DNA of 64,000 nt from Hymenobacter setariae (GCF_007713685.1 NZ_VMRJ01000004.1:779700-843699); one strand, 5' to 3'; counted from the stretch's first letter, positions 9,611 through 19,507 are shown. The notes: a model not told the origin generated them from the letters alone. Numbers and translations: made by a program.

Positions 9611-12361
9611 ATGGTTTTTTTCCGTGCTCTTTTGGTCGGTTGGGTAAGTTTGCTTGGCCGGGTTGGCCTGCTTGGCATGGGCTTGCTGCTTGCACCCTGG
9701 GCTGCGTGGGCCCAAACGCCCGGCACTCCCGTCGACCTGCAATGCGAGTACTTAACAAACCCGCTAGGCCTGGATGCGCCCCGCCCCCGCCTGACCTGGC
9801 GCCTGCACGACGACCGGCGTGGGGCCGTACAAGCAGCCTATCAACTCACCGTATCCTCCGATTCAGTGGCCGTAGCGCGGGGTGCGACCGCGGCCTGGAC
9901 ATCGGGCCGCGTACCCTCGGCCCGGCAGCTGGTGGCCTACGGGGGGCCGGCCCTGCGGCCGTTCACGAAGTACTACTGGCGGGTGCAGACCTGGTCTAGT
10001 GCCAGCGCCAAGGGCGCCACGAGCCAAGTTTCCAGCTTCGAAACCGGCCTGATGAGCCAGGCCAACTGGCAGGGCACCTGGATTAGCGACTCGCGCGACG
10101 TGGCCTCGAAGCCCGCCCCCTACTTCCGCACCACGTTTGAAGCACCTAGGAGCCTCAAGTCGGCGCGAGCCTACATTACCGTGGGCGGCCTGTACGAGCT
10201 GTATATCAATGGCCGAAAGGTGGGCAACCACCGCCTCGACCCCATGTACACGCGCTTCGACCGGCGCACCCTGTACGTGACCCACGACGTGACGCCTTAC
10301 CTGCGCCCCGGCAAAAACGCAGTGGGCGTGCTGCTTGGCAATGGCTGGTACAACCACCAGTCGACGGCCGTGTGGTATTTCCACGAGGCGCCCTGGCGCA
10401 ACCGGCCCACCTTCTGCCTCGACCTGCGCCTAACGGACGCTAACAATAAAATAACCACTATAACGTCGGGCCTGAACTGGAAAACGGCCCTGAGCCCACT
10501 GGTATTTAACAGCATCTACACCGCCGAGCATTATGATGCCCGCCGCGAGCAACCGGGCTGGAACACGGCCGACTTCGACGACAGCAAGTGGCAGGCTGTC
10601 ATCCCGCGCGCTGCACCCTCGGCCCGCATCGTGGCCCAGGCCATGCAGCCCATCCGCAACGTGGAGGCGATACCAGCCAAGGCCGTGGCCAAGCTCAATG
10701 ATACTACTTATGTCTTTGACCTAGGGCGCAACATCTCGGGTGTTAGCCAGCTGCGGGCGCAGGGCGCTGCTGGCACGGTGCTGCACCTCAAACATGGCGA
10801 GCGGCGCTACCCCGATGGCCACGTCGACCAGTCGAACATCGACGTGCACTACCGGCCTACTGATAAGAGCGACCCGTTTCAGACCGACATTTTTACCCTA
10901 GGCGGTAAGGGTGATGAGACCTTCATGCCGTCCTTCAACTACAAGGGCTTTCAGTATGTAGAGGTGACGAGCAGCCGGCCCCTGGCCCTGAGCACCGGCA
11001 GCCTCACCGGCTACTTTATGCACAGCGACGTGGCGCCGGTTGGGCAGGTCACCTCCGCCAATCCGACGCTCAACAAAATCTGGTGGGCGACCAATAACTC
11101 GTACTTGTCCAACCTGTTTGGCTACCCCACCGACTGCCCCCAGCGCGAGAAAAATGGCTGGACCGGCGACGCCCACATTGCCAGCGAAACCGGCCTCTAC
11201 AACTTCGATGGCATCACGGTTTATGAGAAATGGCTGGCCGACCACCGCGATGAGCAGCAGCCCAACGGCGTACTGCCCTCCATTATCCCGAGCGATGGCT
11301 GGGGCTACGAGTGGGGCAACGGCCCCGACTGGACCAGCACCATCGCTATCATTCCCTGGAACCTCTACCTGTTTTATGGCGACACCAAGCCGCTGGCCGA
11401 TTGCTACGGCAACCTCAAGCGCTACGTAGACCACATCGAGGCGCGCAGCCCCACCGGGCTCACCGATTGGGGCCTAGGCGACTGGGTGCCAGTCAAGTCG
11501 AAGTCGCCGGTCGAGTTGACGTCTTCGGTGTACTACTTCACCGATGCCTCCATCCTGGCCCGGGCGGCCAAACTGCTGGGGCACCCCGCCGATGCTGCCC
11601 GCTACGCCGCGCTAGCTCAGAAAATCCGCAACGCCATCAATGTCAAGTACCTCAACCGGCAAACCAACCTCTACGGCAGCGGCGTGCAAACCGAGCTGAG
11701 CGTGCCGCTCTACTGGGGTGTGGTGCCCGATGAGCTCCGCGAGAAAGTAGCGGCCAACCTGGCCCGCCGAGTGGCCGCTGACAACTACCACCTCGACGTG
11801 GGCCTGCTCGGCACTAAGGCCATCCTAGGGGCCCTCAGCGAGAATGGCCAAGCCGATGTGGCCTACCGCCTGGCCGCCCAAGAAACCTATCCTTCCTGGG
11901 GCTGGTGGATAGCCAACGGCGCCACCACGCTCTATGAAAACTGGCCCATCGACGCCAAAAGCGACATCTCGATGAACCACATCATGTTCGGCGAAGTCGG
12001 TGCCTGGCTCTACAAGGGCCTAGGGGGCATCAAGCCCGACCCGCAGCAGCCGGGGTTCAAAAACGTGCTGCTCACGCCGCACGCCGTGGCTGGGCTCGAC
12101 CACTTCGAGGCGCGCCACCTAGGGCCCTACGGCCTCATCAAGTCGGCCTGGAAAAAGAATGGCGCGGGTACCTCCTACTCTATTACAGTGCCGCCCAATG
12201 CTACCGCGACGCTCACGGTGCCTGTGGCAGCTGGGCAACTGGTGTACGAAGCCGGCCGGCCGCTCGCAGCTACTTCATCGGCCATACGGCCGCGGCCTAT
12301 TACGGGACCGCTACGGCAATATGACCTGGTGGCTGGCACATATCAGTTGGAGGTCAGGTAG
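9611..12361 (+). CDS. Secreted alpha-L-rhamnosidase, glycoside hydrolase family 78
   Basis: 916 residues from ATG 9611. An upstream GTG at 9512 is also open, but ATG 9611 starts a good signal peptide (MVFFRALLVGWVSLL through APWAAWA, then QTPGTPVDLQCEYLTNPLG). Domain order is the GH78 norm: an Ig/fibronectin-like N domain (PRPRLTWRL), a jelly-roll 'Bac_rhamnosid_N' domain (ARAYITVGGLYELYINGRKV), then the (alpha/alpha)6 catalytic barrel with YPTDCPQREKNGWTGDAHIA and TTLYENW, which carry the acidic catalytic residues, and a C-terminal beta domain. It removes terminal alpha-L-rhamnose from plant pectin or glycosides, likely in the periplasm. It stands alone, not in a visible PUL. Confidence 0.93.
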   Translation: MVFFRALLVGWVSLLGRVGLLGMGLLLAPWAAWAQTPGTPVDLQCEYLTNPLGLDAPRPRLTWRLHDDRRGAVQAAYQLTVSSDSVAVARGATAAWTSGRVPSARQLVAYGGPALRPFTKYYWRVQTWSSASAKGATSQVSSFETGLMSQANWQGTWISDSRDVASKPAPYFRTTFEAPRSLKSARAYITVGGLYELYINGRKVGNHRLDPMYTRFDRRTLYVTHDVTPYLRPGKNAVGVLLGNGWYNHQSTAVWYFHEAPWRNRPTFCLDLRLTDANNKITTITSGLNWKTALSPLVFNSIYTAEHYDARREQPGWNTADFDDSKWQAVIPRAAPSARIVAQAMQPIRNVEAIPAKAVAKLNDTTYVFDLGRNISGVSQLRAQGAAGTVLHLKHGERRYPDGHVDQSNIDVHYRPTDKSDPFQTDIFTLGGKGDETFMPSFNYKGFQYVEVTSSRPLALSTGSLTGYFMHSDVAPVGQVTSANPTLNKIWWATNNSYLSNLFGYPTDCPQREKNGWTGDAHIASETGLYNFDGITVYEKWLADHRDEQQPNGVLPSIIPSDGWGYEWGNGPDWTSTIAIIPWNLYLFYGDTKPLADCYGNLKRYVDHIEARSPTGLTDWGLGDWVPVKSKSPVELTSSVYYFTDASILARAAKLLGHPADAARYAALAQKIRNAINVKYLNRQTNLYGSGVQTELSVPLYWGVVPDELREKVAANLARRVAADNYHLDVGLLGTKAILGALSENGQADVAYRLAAQETYPSWGWWIANGATTLYENWPIDAKSDISMNHIMFGEVGAWLYKGLGGIKPDPQQPGFKNVLLTPHAVAGLDHFEARHLGPYGLIKSAWKKNGAGTSYSITVPPNATATLTVPVAAGQLVYEAGRPLAATSSAIRPRPITGPLRQYDLVAGTYQLEVR

Positions 12362-12526
12362 CGCATCCTTAAGTTAACCTATTGCTTATCTTACTTATAC
12401 AAAAGTAAACTATCTGCTTTTATCGGCGCCGTGTACAGCCTGCCGACAGCTTAGTTCATGTTAAATTCATTTTGTAATGTAGCCGTCACATTAGGGTAAT
12501 AGGGGCCCGGGAATTTTGTAGCCGTT

Positions 12527-15355
12527 ATGCAAAACACTGCTACAAAAGCATTTTTCGTGCTGCTCCTTTGCGTGACTCCCGCTGGCATTGTGCTGGCGCA
12601 GAGCACGGGCCGCATCGAGGGCACCTACAAAGATGCCAAAAACCAAGAAGGCGTCATCGGCGGCACAGTGCGACTGGAAAACACCACTTTCGCGGCGCCG
12701 ACCGACGAAAAAGGCCACTACCTGCTGACCAACGTACCGGCCGGCACCTACACGGTCATCATCTCGTCGGTATCGTACAAGCCGCTGACCGTGCCGAAAG
12801 TAGTGGTGACCGCTGGCAAAACGACGGTGCTCGACGGCAAGCTCGACCCCGACAATACCCAGCTCGGCGAAGTAAGCGTGAGCGGTGTACGCCGCACCAA
12901 CACGGAGGTGTCGGTAATCAATGAAATTCGGCAGGCCAATGTGGTGGTCAGCGGCATTTCGTCGGAGCAGATTGTGAAAACCCAGGACCGCGACGCGGCC
13001 GAGGTGGTGCGCCGCATTCCGGGCGTTACGGTGGTTGATAACCGCTTCATCCAGGTGCGGGGCCTGAGCGACCGCTACAACACGGTGTGGCTCAATGACG
13101 TGACGGCGCCTAGCTCAGAGACCGACCGCAAGTCGTTCTCGTTCGACATCGTGCCTAGCTCGCTCATCGACCGGGTACTGGTGTTTAAAGACCCCTCGCC
13201 CGAGCTGCCCGGCGACTTTGCCGGCGGCCTGGTAAAAGTGTACCTGCGCAAGCCGATTTTCAACGAAAAGCAGTTCACGGTCAACTACTCGTCGGGCTAC
13301 CGCCAGGGCACCACGGGCCGCGACTTCTTTACCGACCGGCCCCAGACGGGCGATGCTTTCGGCTTTGGGGCCACCAAACGCGACCTGCCCAATGGCATGC
13401 CGCCCCTGAGCACCGCCTACCAGCAGTACGAGCGCGATTTCTACGCCAAGCAACTCGACAACAACTTCGGCATTTTCAAAACCAAGGCCATGCCGGATAT
13501 GCGCTTCAACGCGGCGTATCTGACGCAGATAAAGCTGGGTGAACTCGAAATCGGCAGCGTATCGTCGGTGAACTACACTAATTCCTACACGCGCTTCGGC
13601 ATCAACCGCAACCAGTCTGACGCCTCGGGCCAGCGCACCGACCAGTTCCGCGACGACCAATCGACGCAGAACATTCGCCTAGGTGCCATTCAGAACTTTA
13701 GCTTGGTGCTGCCCCACGGCGGCCGCCTCGAGTGGCGCAACCTGTATAGCCAGCAAGCGCGCAACCAGCAGGTTACCCGCGACGGCGCCGACGATAACAA
13801 CGTCCTCAACCGCCGCAGCTACCTGCAAGGCTACCAAGGCCGCACCACCTACACCAGCCAAGTAGCCGGCACACACAAGGCGGCCGACGAGAAAACCAGC
13901 TTCGACTGGGTGGGCGGCTACGGCTACTCGGCGCGCAACGAGCCCGATTTGCGCCGCCTGTCGTACCAGATTACGCCCGGCACCGATAACTCCCCCGAAA
14001 TCCAGACCGCGCTGACGCCCGCCGCCGGCCAGGTCGATGTCAACAACGCCGGCCGCCTGTACCAGAAGCTGAGCGAGCACACCTTCACGCTGAACGCCAA
14101 CCTAAAGCGCACCGTGGACGTGGCCGACCGCAAGGTTGAAATCGGGGCTGGCACCTACCTAGAGTACCGCCGTCGCGCCTTCCGGGCCCGCGCCTTTGGC
14201 TACTCGCTCAACTCGGGCGGTATGCAAGGGCTGAAAAACGAGAACGTGGGCAACATCTTCTCGCCGCAAAACATCGGCTCCGATGGCTTCCGGGTCGATG
14301 AGGATTTGAACTCAACCTATCGCTACGGGGCGCACAATGAGCTGGAAGCTTTCTACTTGTCGCTCAACATTCCGTTTACCGACAAGCTGAAGCTGGTGAC
14401 TGGCGCCCGCTACGAGCGCAACGTGCAGTTTATCGAAACCGGCCTCAATGGCCAGCCGGTGACCCAGCGCACGCCCACCAACTTCGTGCTGCCCTCGGCC
14501 AACCTGAGCTATAATCTCAACGCCACCAACCTAGTGCGCGCCTCCTACGGCCGCAGCCTCAACCGGCCCGAGTTCCGCGAAGCGGCACCGTTCTTCTATT
14601 ACGACTTTGACTTCAACGCGCTGAACTACGGCTCGCTGTACCTCAACCCCACTACCCCGCTCAAGGTGGCCAGCATCGACAACTTCGACCTGCGCTACGA
14701 GTGGTATCCCACGCCCGGCGAGCTGGTGCACATCGGGGCGTTTTACAAAAACTTCTCGAATCCCATCGAGAACACGGTGGTACTCACCACGAACCTGGCC
14801 TACACTTTCGCCAACGCGTCGAGCGCCTACGCCTACGGTGTAGAGCTGGACGTGAAAAAGAACCTGGCCTTCGTAAACGACGCCTTGAAAAACCTCTCGG
14901 TAGTGGGCAACGTCTCGCTCATCAAGAGCCAGGTGACCCTAGGCGATGGCTTTGTGTCCTGGAACAGCAAGCGCGCCCTGCAAGGCCAGTCGCCCTACGT
15001 GTACAACGGCGGCCTCTACTTCAACACCCCCGACAACTCGTGGCAGGTGACGGCGCTCTACAACGTGTTTGGGCCGCGCATCCTGTTTGCGGGCTCCGAC
15101 CAGTACCCCGACGTAGTGGAGCTACCGCGCCACACCATCGACTTGTCGCTGACCAAGACCATTACGCCGAGCCTCTCCTTCAATGCTGGCGTGCAAGACC
15201 TGCTGAACCAGCGCGTGAACCTGGTGCAGGACTACGCCCGCGATGGCAAGTACACCGCCGCCGACCCCTCGCTGGCGAGCTACCGCCGCGGCACTTACTA
15301 CACCCTAGGTCTGCGCTTTAGCCTGCAGCCGCGCCCAGCCACGCCAGTGCCCTAG
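12527..15355 (+). CDS. TonB-dependent receptor with CarboxypepD_reg extension
   Basis: 942 residues with a signal peptide (MQNTATKAFFVLLLC through IVLA). Residues about 30-110 form the carboxypeptidase-regulatory-like domain (GRIEGTYKDAKN, then NVPAGTYTVIISSVSYKPL). A plug domain follows (AAEVVRRIPGVTVVDNRFIQ, VRGLSDRYNTVWLNDVTAPS), then a large beta-barrel ending in an aromatic residue region (YYTLGLRFSLQ). It uses TonB energy to move a bulky ligand across the outer membrane. It is followed after 90 bp by a beta-helix lipoprotein instead of a SusD. The same pairing is seen at 32.3-36.6 kb beside a phytase gene, which hints at organophosphate uptake. The ligand is not shown by sequence. Confidence 0.92.
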   Translation: MQNTATKAFFVLLLCVTPAGIVLAQSTGRIEGTYKDAKNQEGVIGGTVRLENTTFAAPTDEKGHYLLTNVPAGTYTVIISSVSYKPLTVPKVVVTAGKTTVLDGKLDPDNTQLGEVSVSGVRRTNTEVSVINEIRQANVVVSGISSEQIVKTQDRDAAEVVRRIPGVTVVDNRFIQVRGLSDRYNTVWLNDVTAPSSETDRKSFSFDIVPSSLIDRVLVFKDPSPELPGDFAGGLVKVYLRKPIFNEKQFTVNYSSGYRQGTTGRDFFTDRPQTGDAFGFGATKRDLPNGMPPLSTAYQQYERDFYAKQLDNNFGIFKTKAMPDMRFNAAYLTQIKLGELEIGSVSSVNYTNSYTRFGINRNQSDASGQRTDQFRDDQSTQNIRLGAIQNFSLVLPHGGRLEWRNLYSQQARNQQVTRDGADDNNVLNRRSYLQGYQGRTTYTSQVAGTHKAADEKTSFDWVGGYGYSARNEPDLRRLSYQITPGTDNSPEIQTALTPAAGQVDVNNAGRLYQKLSEHTFTLNANLKRTVDVADRKVEIGAGTYLEYRRRAFRARAFGYSLNSGGMQGLKNENVGNIFSPQNIGSDGFRVDEDLNSTYRYGAHNELEAFYLSLNIPFTDKLKLVTGARYERNVQFIETGLNGQPVTQRTPTNFVLPSANLSYNLNATNLVRASYGRSLNRPEFREAAPFFYYDFDFNALNYGSLYLNPTTPLKVASIDNFDLRYEWYPTPGELVHIGAFYKNFSNPIENTVVLTTNLAYTFANASSAYAYGVELDVKKNLAFVNDALKNLSVVGNVSLIKSQVTLGDGFVSWNSKRALQGQSPYVYNGGLYFNTPDNSWQVTALYNVFGPRILFAGSDQYPDVVELPRHTIDLSLTKTITPSLSFNAGVQDLLNQRVNLVQDYARDGKYTAADPSLASYRRGTYYTLGLRFSLQPRPATPVP

Positions 15356-15445
15356 GTGCCTCTGCCGGAGATGAGCCGCCTCGCCCTCAGCCTTCTGCCC
15401 TATTAGTCTAGCAGTTAAAACTCAAATTCATTTCAGCTTTTTCTC

Positions 15446-16972
15446 ATGAAAAAGAACACCCTTTCCGTTGCCCTGCTTGCCACGCTGCTCGGCTTGGCCG
15501 CTTGCGAAACGAAGGACATCACGCCGGCGCCCAACCTTCAGGGCAACGGCACCAGCACGAACCCTACTAACCCCACTGGCTCTACCTTGCCGACCGTGAC
15601 GGTACAGGGCACCAGCGACCCTACTGCGGGCATCACAACCAACACGACTTGGACGGCCAACAATAAGTACCTGCTTAAAGGCTTTGTTTATGTGACCTCC
15701 GGTGCCACGCTTACCATTGAGCCTGGCACTATCATCTTAGGTGACAAGGATACTAAAGGTGCACTCATTATAGAGCCCGGCGCCAAGATTATGGCTATGG
15801 GTACAGCGGCCAAGCCCATCGTTTTCACCTCCAGCCAGCCTAAGGGCTCGCGCAACTACGGCGACTGGGGCGGTGTCATAATCACCGGCAATGCGCCGGT
15901 TAATACAACTACTGGCCGGCAGCTAGCGGAAGGCGGCGTTAAGACTACCTACGGTGGCACCAACGCGACCGATAACTCAGGGGTTTTTCAGTATGTACGC
16001 ATCGAGTTTGCCGGCGTGGCCTTCACACCTAATAATGAGGTAAATGGCCTGACCCTAGGCGGTGTGGGCAGCGGCACTACCATCGACCACGTGCAGGTGT
16101 CATACTCGGGCGATGACTCATTTGAGTGGTTCGGGGGTACCGTGAACGCCAAATATTTAGTGTCATTGCGCTGCTTCGACGATGATTTTGATACTGACCT
16201 CGGCTTCGTAGGCAAAGTACAATATGGCGTATCGTTGCGCGACCCTTTGCAGGCTGACCAGTCAGGCTCGAAGGCCTTTGAGTCGGATAACGACGACAAG
16301 GCGTCCACCAATCAGCCCCAAACCGCACCCGTATTCTCGAATATGACGCTGGTGGGCCCCGTGCTAAACCCGAGCGCCCCCAACTACAGTCCGCAGTACA
16401 CGGCTGGTGTGCACATTCGCCGCAATTCGGCTCTGAGCCTGTTTAACTCAGTAATCATGGGCTACCCCACCAATCTGCTAATTGATGGCAACCCCACGGC
16501 GACCAACATAGCCGCCGGCACGGCTAAGGTGAAGAACAATATTTTTGCCGGTTCGCTCACCGGCTCTAACTCAGTGGCCGGCCAGCGCAGCATCATCTCT
16601 ATTGCCGGGCAGTCTGGCGGCGGCGGTAGCCTCACGACCAATAACGTAATGGCCAGCGACTCTTCATCCTGGGGCGCAGCTATCGGCCCGCTCACCTGGC
16701 TGAAGGCCAGCGGCAACCGCCGCTACACTACCTCTGATAACGTGCAGCTACTTAACCCCTTTAACCTCACGGCTCCGAGCTTCCAGCCTCGCACCGGCTC
16801 GCCTATCATAGTAGTGCCGCCGGCCACTGCGCCCGTTATCGCCCCCGACTTCACCGACGCCAAGGTCTCGGATAGCTTCTTCACGAAAGCAGCCTACATT
16901 GGCGCCTTCGATGGCAGCACCAACTGGCTGGCCGGCTGGACCAACTTCGACCCGCAGAACACCGATTACTAG
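15446..16972 (+). CDS. Surface/periplasmic lipoprotein with parallel beta-helix pattern
   Basis: 508 residues, lipobox LLGLAAC (Cys20), then a low-complexity Asn/Thr/Pro linker. The body repeats short strand-turn units (GATLTIEPGTIILGDKDTKG, GALIIEPGAKIMAMGTAAKP, DWGGVIITGNAPVN), as in right-handed beta-helix proteins, and carries acidic clusters (DDSFEWFGGT, DDDFDTDLGF) that could bind calcium. The lipoprotein at 32312-33706 shares this plan, including 'PGVKILVIGKP' and 'KAQPVVMT' where this one has 'PGAKIMAMG' and 'AKPIVFT'. Its place right after a TonB receptor suggests a ligand-capturing partner in the role SusD normally plays. Function otherwise unknown. Confidence 0.8.
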   Translation: MKKNTLSVALLATLLGLAACETKDITPAPNLQGNGTSTNPTNPTGSTLPTVTVQGTSDPTAGITTNTTWTANNKYLLKGFVYVTSGATLTIEPGTIILGDKDTKGALIIEPGAKIMAMGTAAKPIVFTSSQPKGSRNYGDWGGVIITGNAPVNTTTGRQLAEGGVKTTYGGTNATDNSGVFQYVRIEFAGVAFTPNNEVNGLTLGGVGSGTTIDHVQVSYSGDDSFEWFGGTVNAKYLVSLRCFDDDFDTDLGFVGKVQYGVSLRDPLQADQSGSKAFESDNDDKASTNQPQTAPVFSNMTLVGPVLNPSAPNYSPQYTAGVHIRRNSALSLFNSVIMGYPTNLLIDGNPTATNIAAGTAKVKNNIFAGSLTGSNSVAGQRSIISIAGQSGGGGSLTTNNVMASDSSSWGAAIGPLTWLKASGNRRYTTSDNVQLLNPFNLTAPSFQPRTGSPIIVVPPATAPVIAPDFTDAKVSDSFFTKAAYIGAFDGSTNWLAGWTNFDPQNTDY

Positions 16973-17017
16973 CTTCTTTCTTTCGCCTAGGGTGCTGGCA
17001 TAGCACCACGCTGTACC

Positions 17018-17049
17018 AAAGCCAGGGCTGCCGTGCGGCCCTGGCTTTT
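17018..17049 (+). terminator. Intrinsic terminator after the receptor/lipoprotein pair
   Basis: Hairpin AAAGCCAGGGC / GCCCTGGCTTTT with a loop of about 9 bases and a T-rich end, 46 bp past the stop codon of the beta-helix lipoprotein. It separates that pair from the AbiEi-type gene. Confidence 0.85.
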
Positions 17050-17066
17050 CTGTTTCTAAAGAGAAT

Positions 17067-18125
17067 TTGGCAGCCTCGCCAGCTTCGGCTTCGGGCGCGG
17101 ACACTGCCTCCGTTAATCAGTTGGCTACGTTAGCTTTTTCCTCTACCAGCGGCTTGCTGGAACGCGTGCGCCAGTGCTTGCAGCGCCGCTTGGCGCTGCC
17201 CGTGCGGGCGTGGGCCGCCAGCCAGCCCGAAGCCCAGGTGTGGCAGATAGGCTCGATGATGCGCCTGCTGGCCACGCCCTCGGTGGCGGGGGCGCCCCCA
17301 CCCCACCCGGCGGCTACCGACTACCCCCCGCTGCTGGTGTACGACCACGTGCCGCGCGCCCTAGGTGCCCAGCTGCGGGCGCAGGGCACCCGCTACGCCG
17401 ACGCGACGGGCAATGCCTGGTTTCAGCACCCCGAGCTATTGGCCCGCACGCACCGCCGCACGCCCCCGGCACCCGCCGAGTTGGTGGTGTCGAGCCCGGC
17501 GTGGCACGTGCAGCTGCTGCGGCTGCTGTTTCAGTTGGTGCTCGCGCCCGACCTAGCGGCTTATTCGGTGCCGCGGCTGGCGGCGCACACGCAGCTGCCG
17601 GTAGAGGTGGTGCGGCAGGTGCTGCGCAGCCTGGCCGCGCAGGGCTTTTGGCACGATGAGGCGCCCCTAGGCGTGAGCCCGCTGCTGCTGCCCGCGCCGG
17701 CCAGTTATTGGCTCACGCACTACGCTGGCACCCTGCGCCGCCGCCTCAATGCGCAGCGCTACCGCCCACGCTGCCCCACCGCACTGGCCGACTGGGCGCA
17801 GCGGACCCTACCTGCCGAGTGCCTCTGGGGTGGCGAGGCCGCGGCACACCTGCTGCTAGGCTGCCCTACGCCGCCTACTAGCCTCACGCTCTATAGCCAG
17901 CTGCCCCGCCCGCAGCTAGTGCGGCAGCTCGACTTAGTGCCCAGCCCCAAGGGTGCCATCGAACTCCTTAATGCCTTTGCGCCAGCTACCTGCTTCGCGC
18001 CCACCGACCCGCGCTGCGTGCCGCCGCTGCTCGTATATGCCGACTTGCTGGCCACCCCAACCCCGGCTGCTGAAGCACTTGCGCCCGAGCTGCACGCCCG
18101 ATACCTAGTCGAGCTACTGGCTTGA
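17067..18125 (+). CDS. AbiEi_2-type winged-helix protein (type IV TA antitoxin-like), orphan
   Basis: About 352 residues from TTG 17067; TTG 17121 is an alternative, and the first ATGs (near 17257) are too far inside. It matches my knowledge of the AbiEi_2 family (PF09952): the GTRYADATGNAWFQ motif, a winged helix (YSVPRLAAHTQLPVEVVRQV then LRSLAAQGF), the LWGGEAAAHLLLG motif, a nucleotide-sensing-like middle, and the closing VPPLLVYADLLAT. In AbiE systems AbiEi represses the operon and restrains the nucleotidyltransferase AbiEii. No AbiEii-like gene adjoins it: a terminator lies on each side and both neighbours are unrelated. It is therefore probably a stand-alone regulator. Confidence 0.75.
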   Translation: MAASPASASGADTASVNQLATLAFSSTSGLLERVRQCLQRRLALPVRAWAASQPEAQVWQIGSMMRLLATPSVAGAPPPHPAATDYPPLLVYDHVPRALGAQLRAQGTRYADATGNAWFQHPELLARTHRRTPPAPAELVVSSPAWHVQLLRLLFQLVLAPDLAAYSVPRLAAHTQLPVEVVRQVLRSLAAQGFWHDEAPLGVSPLLLPAPASYWLTHYAGTLRRRLNAQRYRPRCPTALADWAQRTLPAECLWGGEAAAHLLLGCPTPPTSLTLYSQLPRPQLVRQLDLVPSPKGAIELLNAFAPATCFAPTDPRCVPPLLVYADLLATPTPAAEALAPELHARYLVELLA

Positions 18126-18135
18126 AACACACCAC

Positions 18136-18183
18136 AAACCAGAACGCGGCCTTGCTTGAGTAAGCAAGGCCGCGTTCTGGTTT
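18136..18183. terminator. Bidirectional terminator between convergent genes
   Basis: A perfect 22-bp inverted repeat around a 4-base loop (left arm contains ACCAGAACGCGGCCTTGCTT), with AAA before and TTT after. It serves the AbiEi-type gene on the plus strand and the FAD oxidoreductase gene on the minus strand. Confidence 0.92.
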
Positions 18184-18227
18184 CTAAGAATACCCCCTCA
18201 ACGAACGGGCAGTTGGGTAAGTGGCCT

Positions 18228-19385
18228 CTACCCTAACCCTAGCTGAGCCACGCTGTGCTGAGCAAAGCCGCAGGCACTCGTCATGCCCTTACCGCCGATA
18301 CCCGTGATGATGTGAATGCGCGAGTCGGGCGAGTGTTGGAATACCTCGGCCGACTTGCTTTGGGTGTAGTAGCCGTTCCAGGCGCGCTGCATGCGCCAGT
18401 CGGGCAGGTGCACAATGCGGCGGGCCTCCGTGAGCATGAGCTGGTTGAGGTAGTCGGCGTTGTTAAAATCTAGGTCGTCGGCCTGCGCTAGGTCGGCGTA
18501 CTCGTGGGTGTCACCGATGATGATGGAGCCATTCACAGCCTGCTTAAACAAGATGTGAATGCCCCACGCGCGCAGGTCGGCGTTCATGTCCTCGGCCAGC
18601 AGCTCTCCAAACGACGGGCACGCCTTAAACGCCGCGTAGCGCCGCAGGCTGAGCCCCGTGAGCACTGAGCCGGGCAGCGCCACTTGCAGCAGCGGGTAGG
18701 TAGCCAGCATCTGGAGCTTCACTAGCTGCAAGTCGCTCTGGGCGAATACATCGGGGAATAGCGCCTTGCAGTCGCGGCCGTTGCACACCAGTACCTGGGC
18801 TGCGGTGTAGCGCTGGCCACGCACGTCAATGACAGTGGCACTCGCGTCGCTGGCCGTGACTTCGCGCACCGGCGTGGCGGGGCGGTAGTCGAGCCCGTAG
18901 CGCGCTACCAAGTAGGCCAGCAGGCGGTGAATCATCTGGTCGGGCTCGGCAGTCACTTCCTGCTCAAATAGCAGGCCGCCCACGCAGTAGCTCGCTTGCA
19001 CAGCGGGCAGCCTCTCGCGGCACTGCGCTGCCGTAAGCACCCGCGAGGGGTACCCTAGGGCCTGGTAGCGGGCATGCTTTTCCTCCAGCACCTGCATTTC
19101 GAGCGGCGTTGAAGCGAGGTAGAGCGAACCGTTCTGGCGAATGGAAATATCGTATTCGGCCTGGATTTTCTGGTAAGTGTCGAGGCTCACGCGGGCGTAG
19201 TCAAACCACTCGCCCTCGGCCATCCCTGAAGTGATAATCTGGCCAAAGTTGCGCACGGTGGCCTCCATCGGGCGGGCGTCTTTTTCGAGCAGCAGCACCT
19301 TTAGGCCGCGCTGCAAGGCAAAGTAGGCGTGGAAGGCACCTAGGGCGCCCGCGCCCACTACTAGTACATCATACGAGTTGTGCAT
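18228..19385 (-). CDS. FAD-dependent amine oxidase of phosphonate catabolism (TIGR03364/HpnW-like)
   Basis: 385 residues. The N-terminal Rossmann motif VVGAGALGAFHAYFALQ binds FAD; ARPMEATVRNFGQI and ITGIGGKGMT are typical of the DAO-type subfamily TIGR03364. Members of that family are known for sitting beside phosphonatase-like hydrolases and are proposed to deaminate aminophosphonates (2-aminoethylphosphonate derivatives such as N-methyl or hydroxy forms) to an aldehyde. Here the partner hydrolase is 810 bp away, across the regulator. The enzyme would act in the cytoplasm, consuming O2 and producing H2O2. It lies downstream of, and co-directional with, the XRE-cupin gene. The precise amine substrate is not visible; a glycine- or sarcosine-oxidase role is the alternative. 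Confidence 0.85.
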   Translation of the reverse strand: MHNSYDVLVVGAGALGAFHAYFALQRGLKVLLLEKDARPMEATVRNFGQIITSGMAEGEWFDYARVSLDTYQKIQAEYDISIRQNGSLYLASTPLEMQVLEEKHARYQALGYPSRVLTAAQCRERLPAVQASYCVGGLLFEQEVTAEPDQMIHRLLAYLVARYGLDYRPATPVREVTASDASATVIDVRGQRYTAAQVLVCNGRDCKALFPDVFAQSDLQLVKLQMLATYPLLQVALPGSVLTGLSLRRYAAFKACPSFGELLAEDMNADLRAWGIHILFKQAVNGSIIIGDTHEYADLAQADDLDFNNADYLNQLMLTEARRIVHLPDWRMQRAWNGYYTQSKSAEVFQHSPDSRIHIITGIGGKGMTSACGFAQHSVAQLGLG

Positions 19386-19507
19386 GGTAGTTCGGCTGGT
19401 AAGGTGCCGCAGTACAAACCTACTACTCGTTGCCTCCGATGAAACACAGGCAGGCGTTATGCCTGCGTTATTTCTGCCGAGCCCTAGGTTAGCTTTTAAG
19501 CGCTGCC

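Noticed and set aside
17067..19385. A toxin-antitoxin pair based on the AbiEi-type gene
   Set aside because: The neighbour is an FAD oxidase on the opposite strand and a bidirectional terminator separates them; no nucleotidyltransferase is present.
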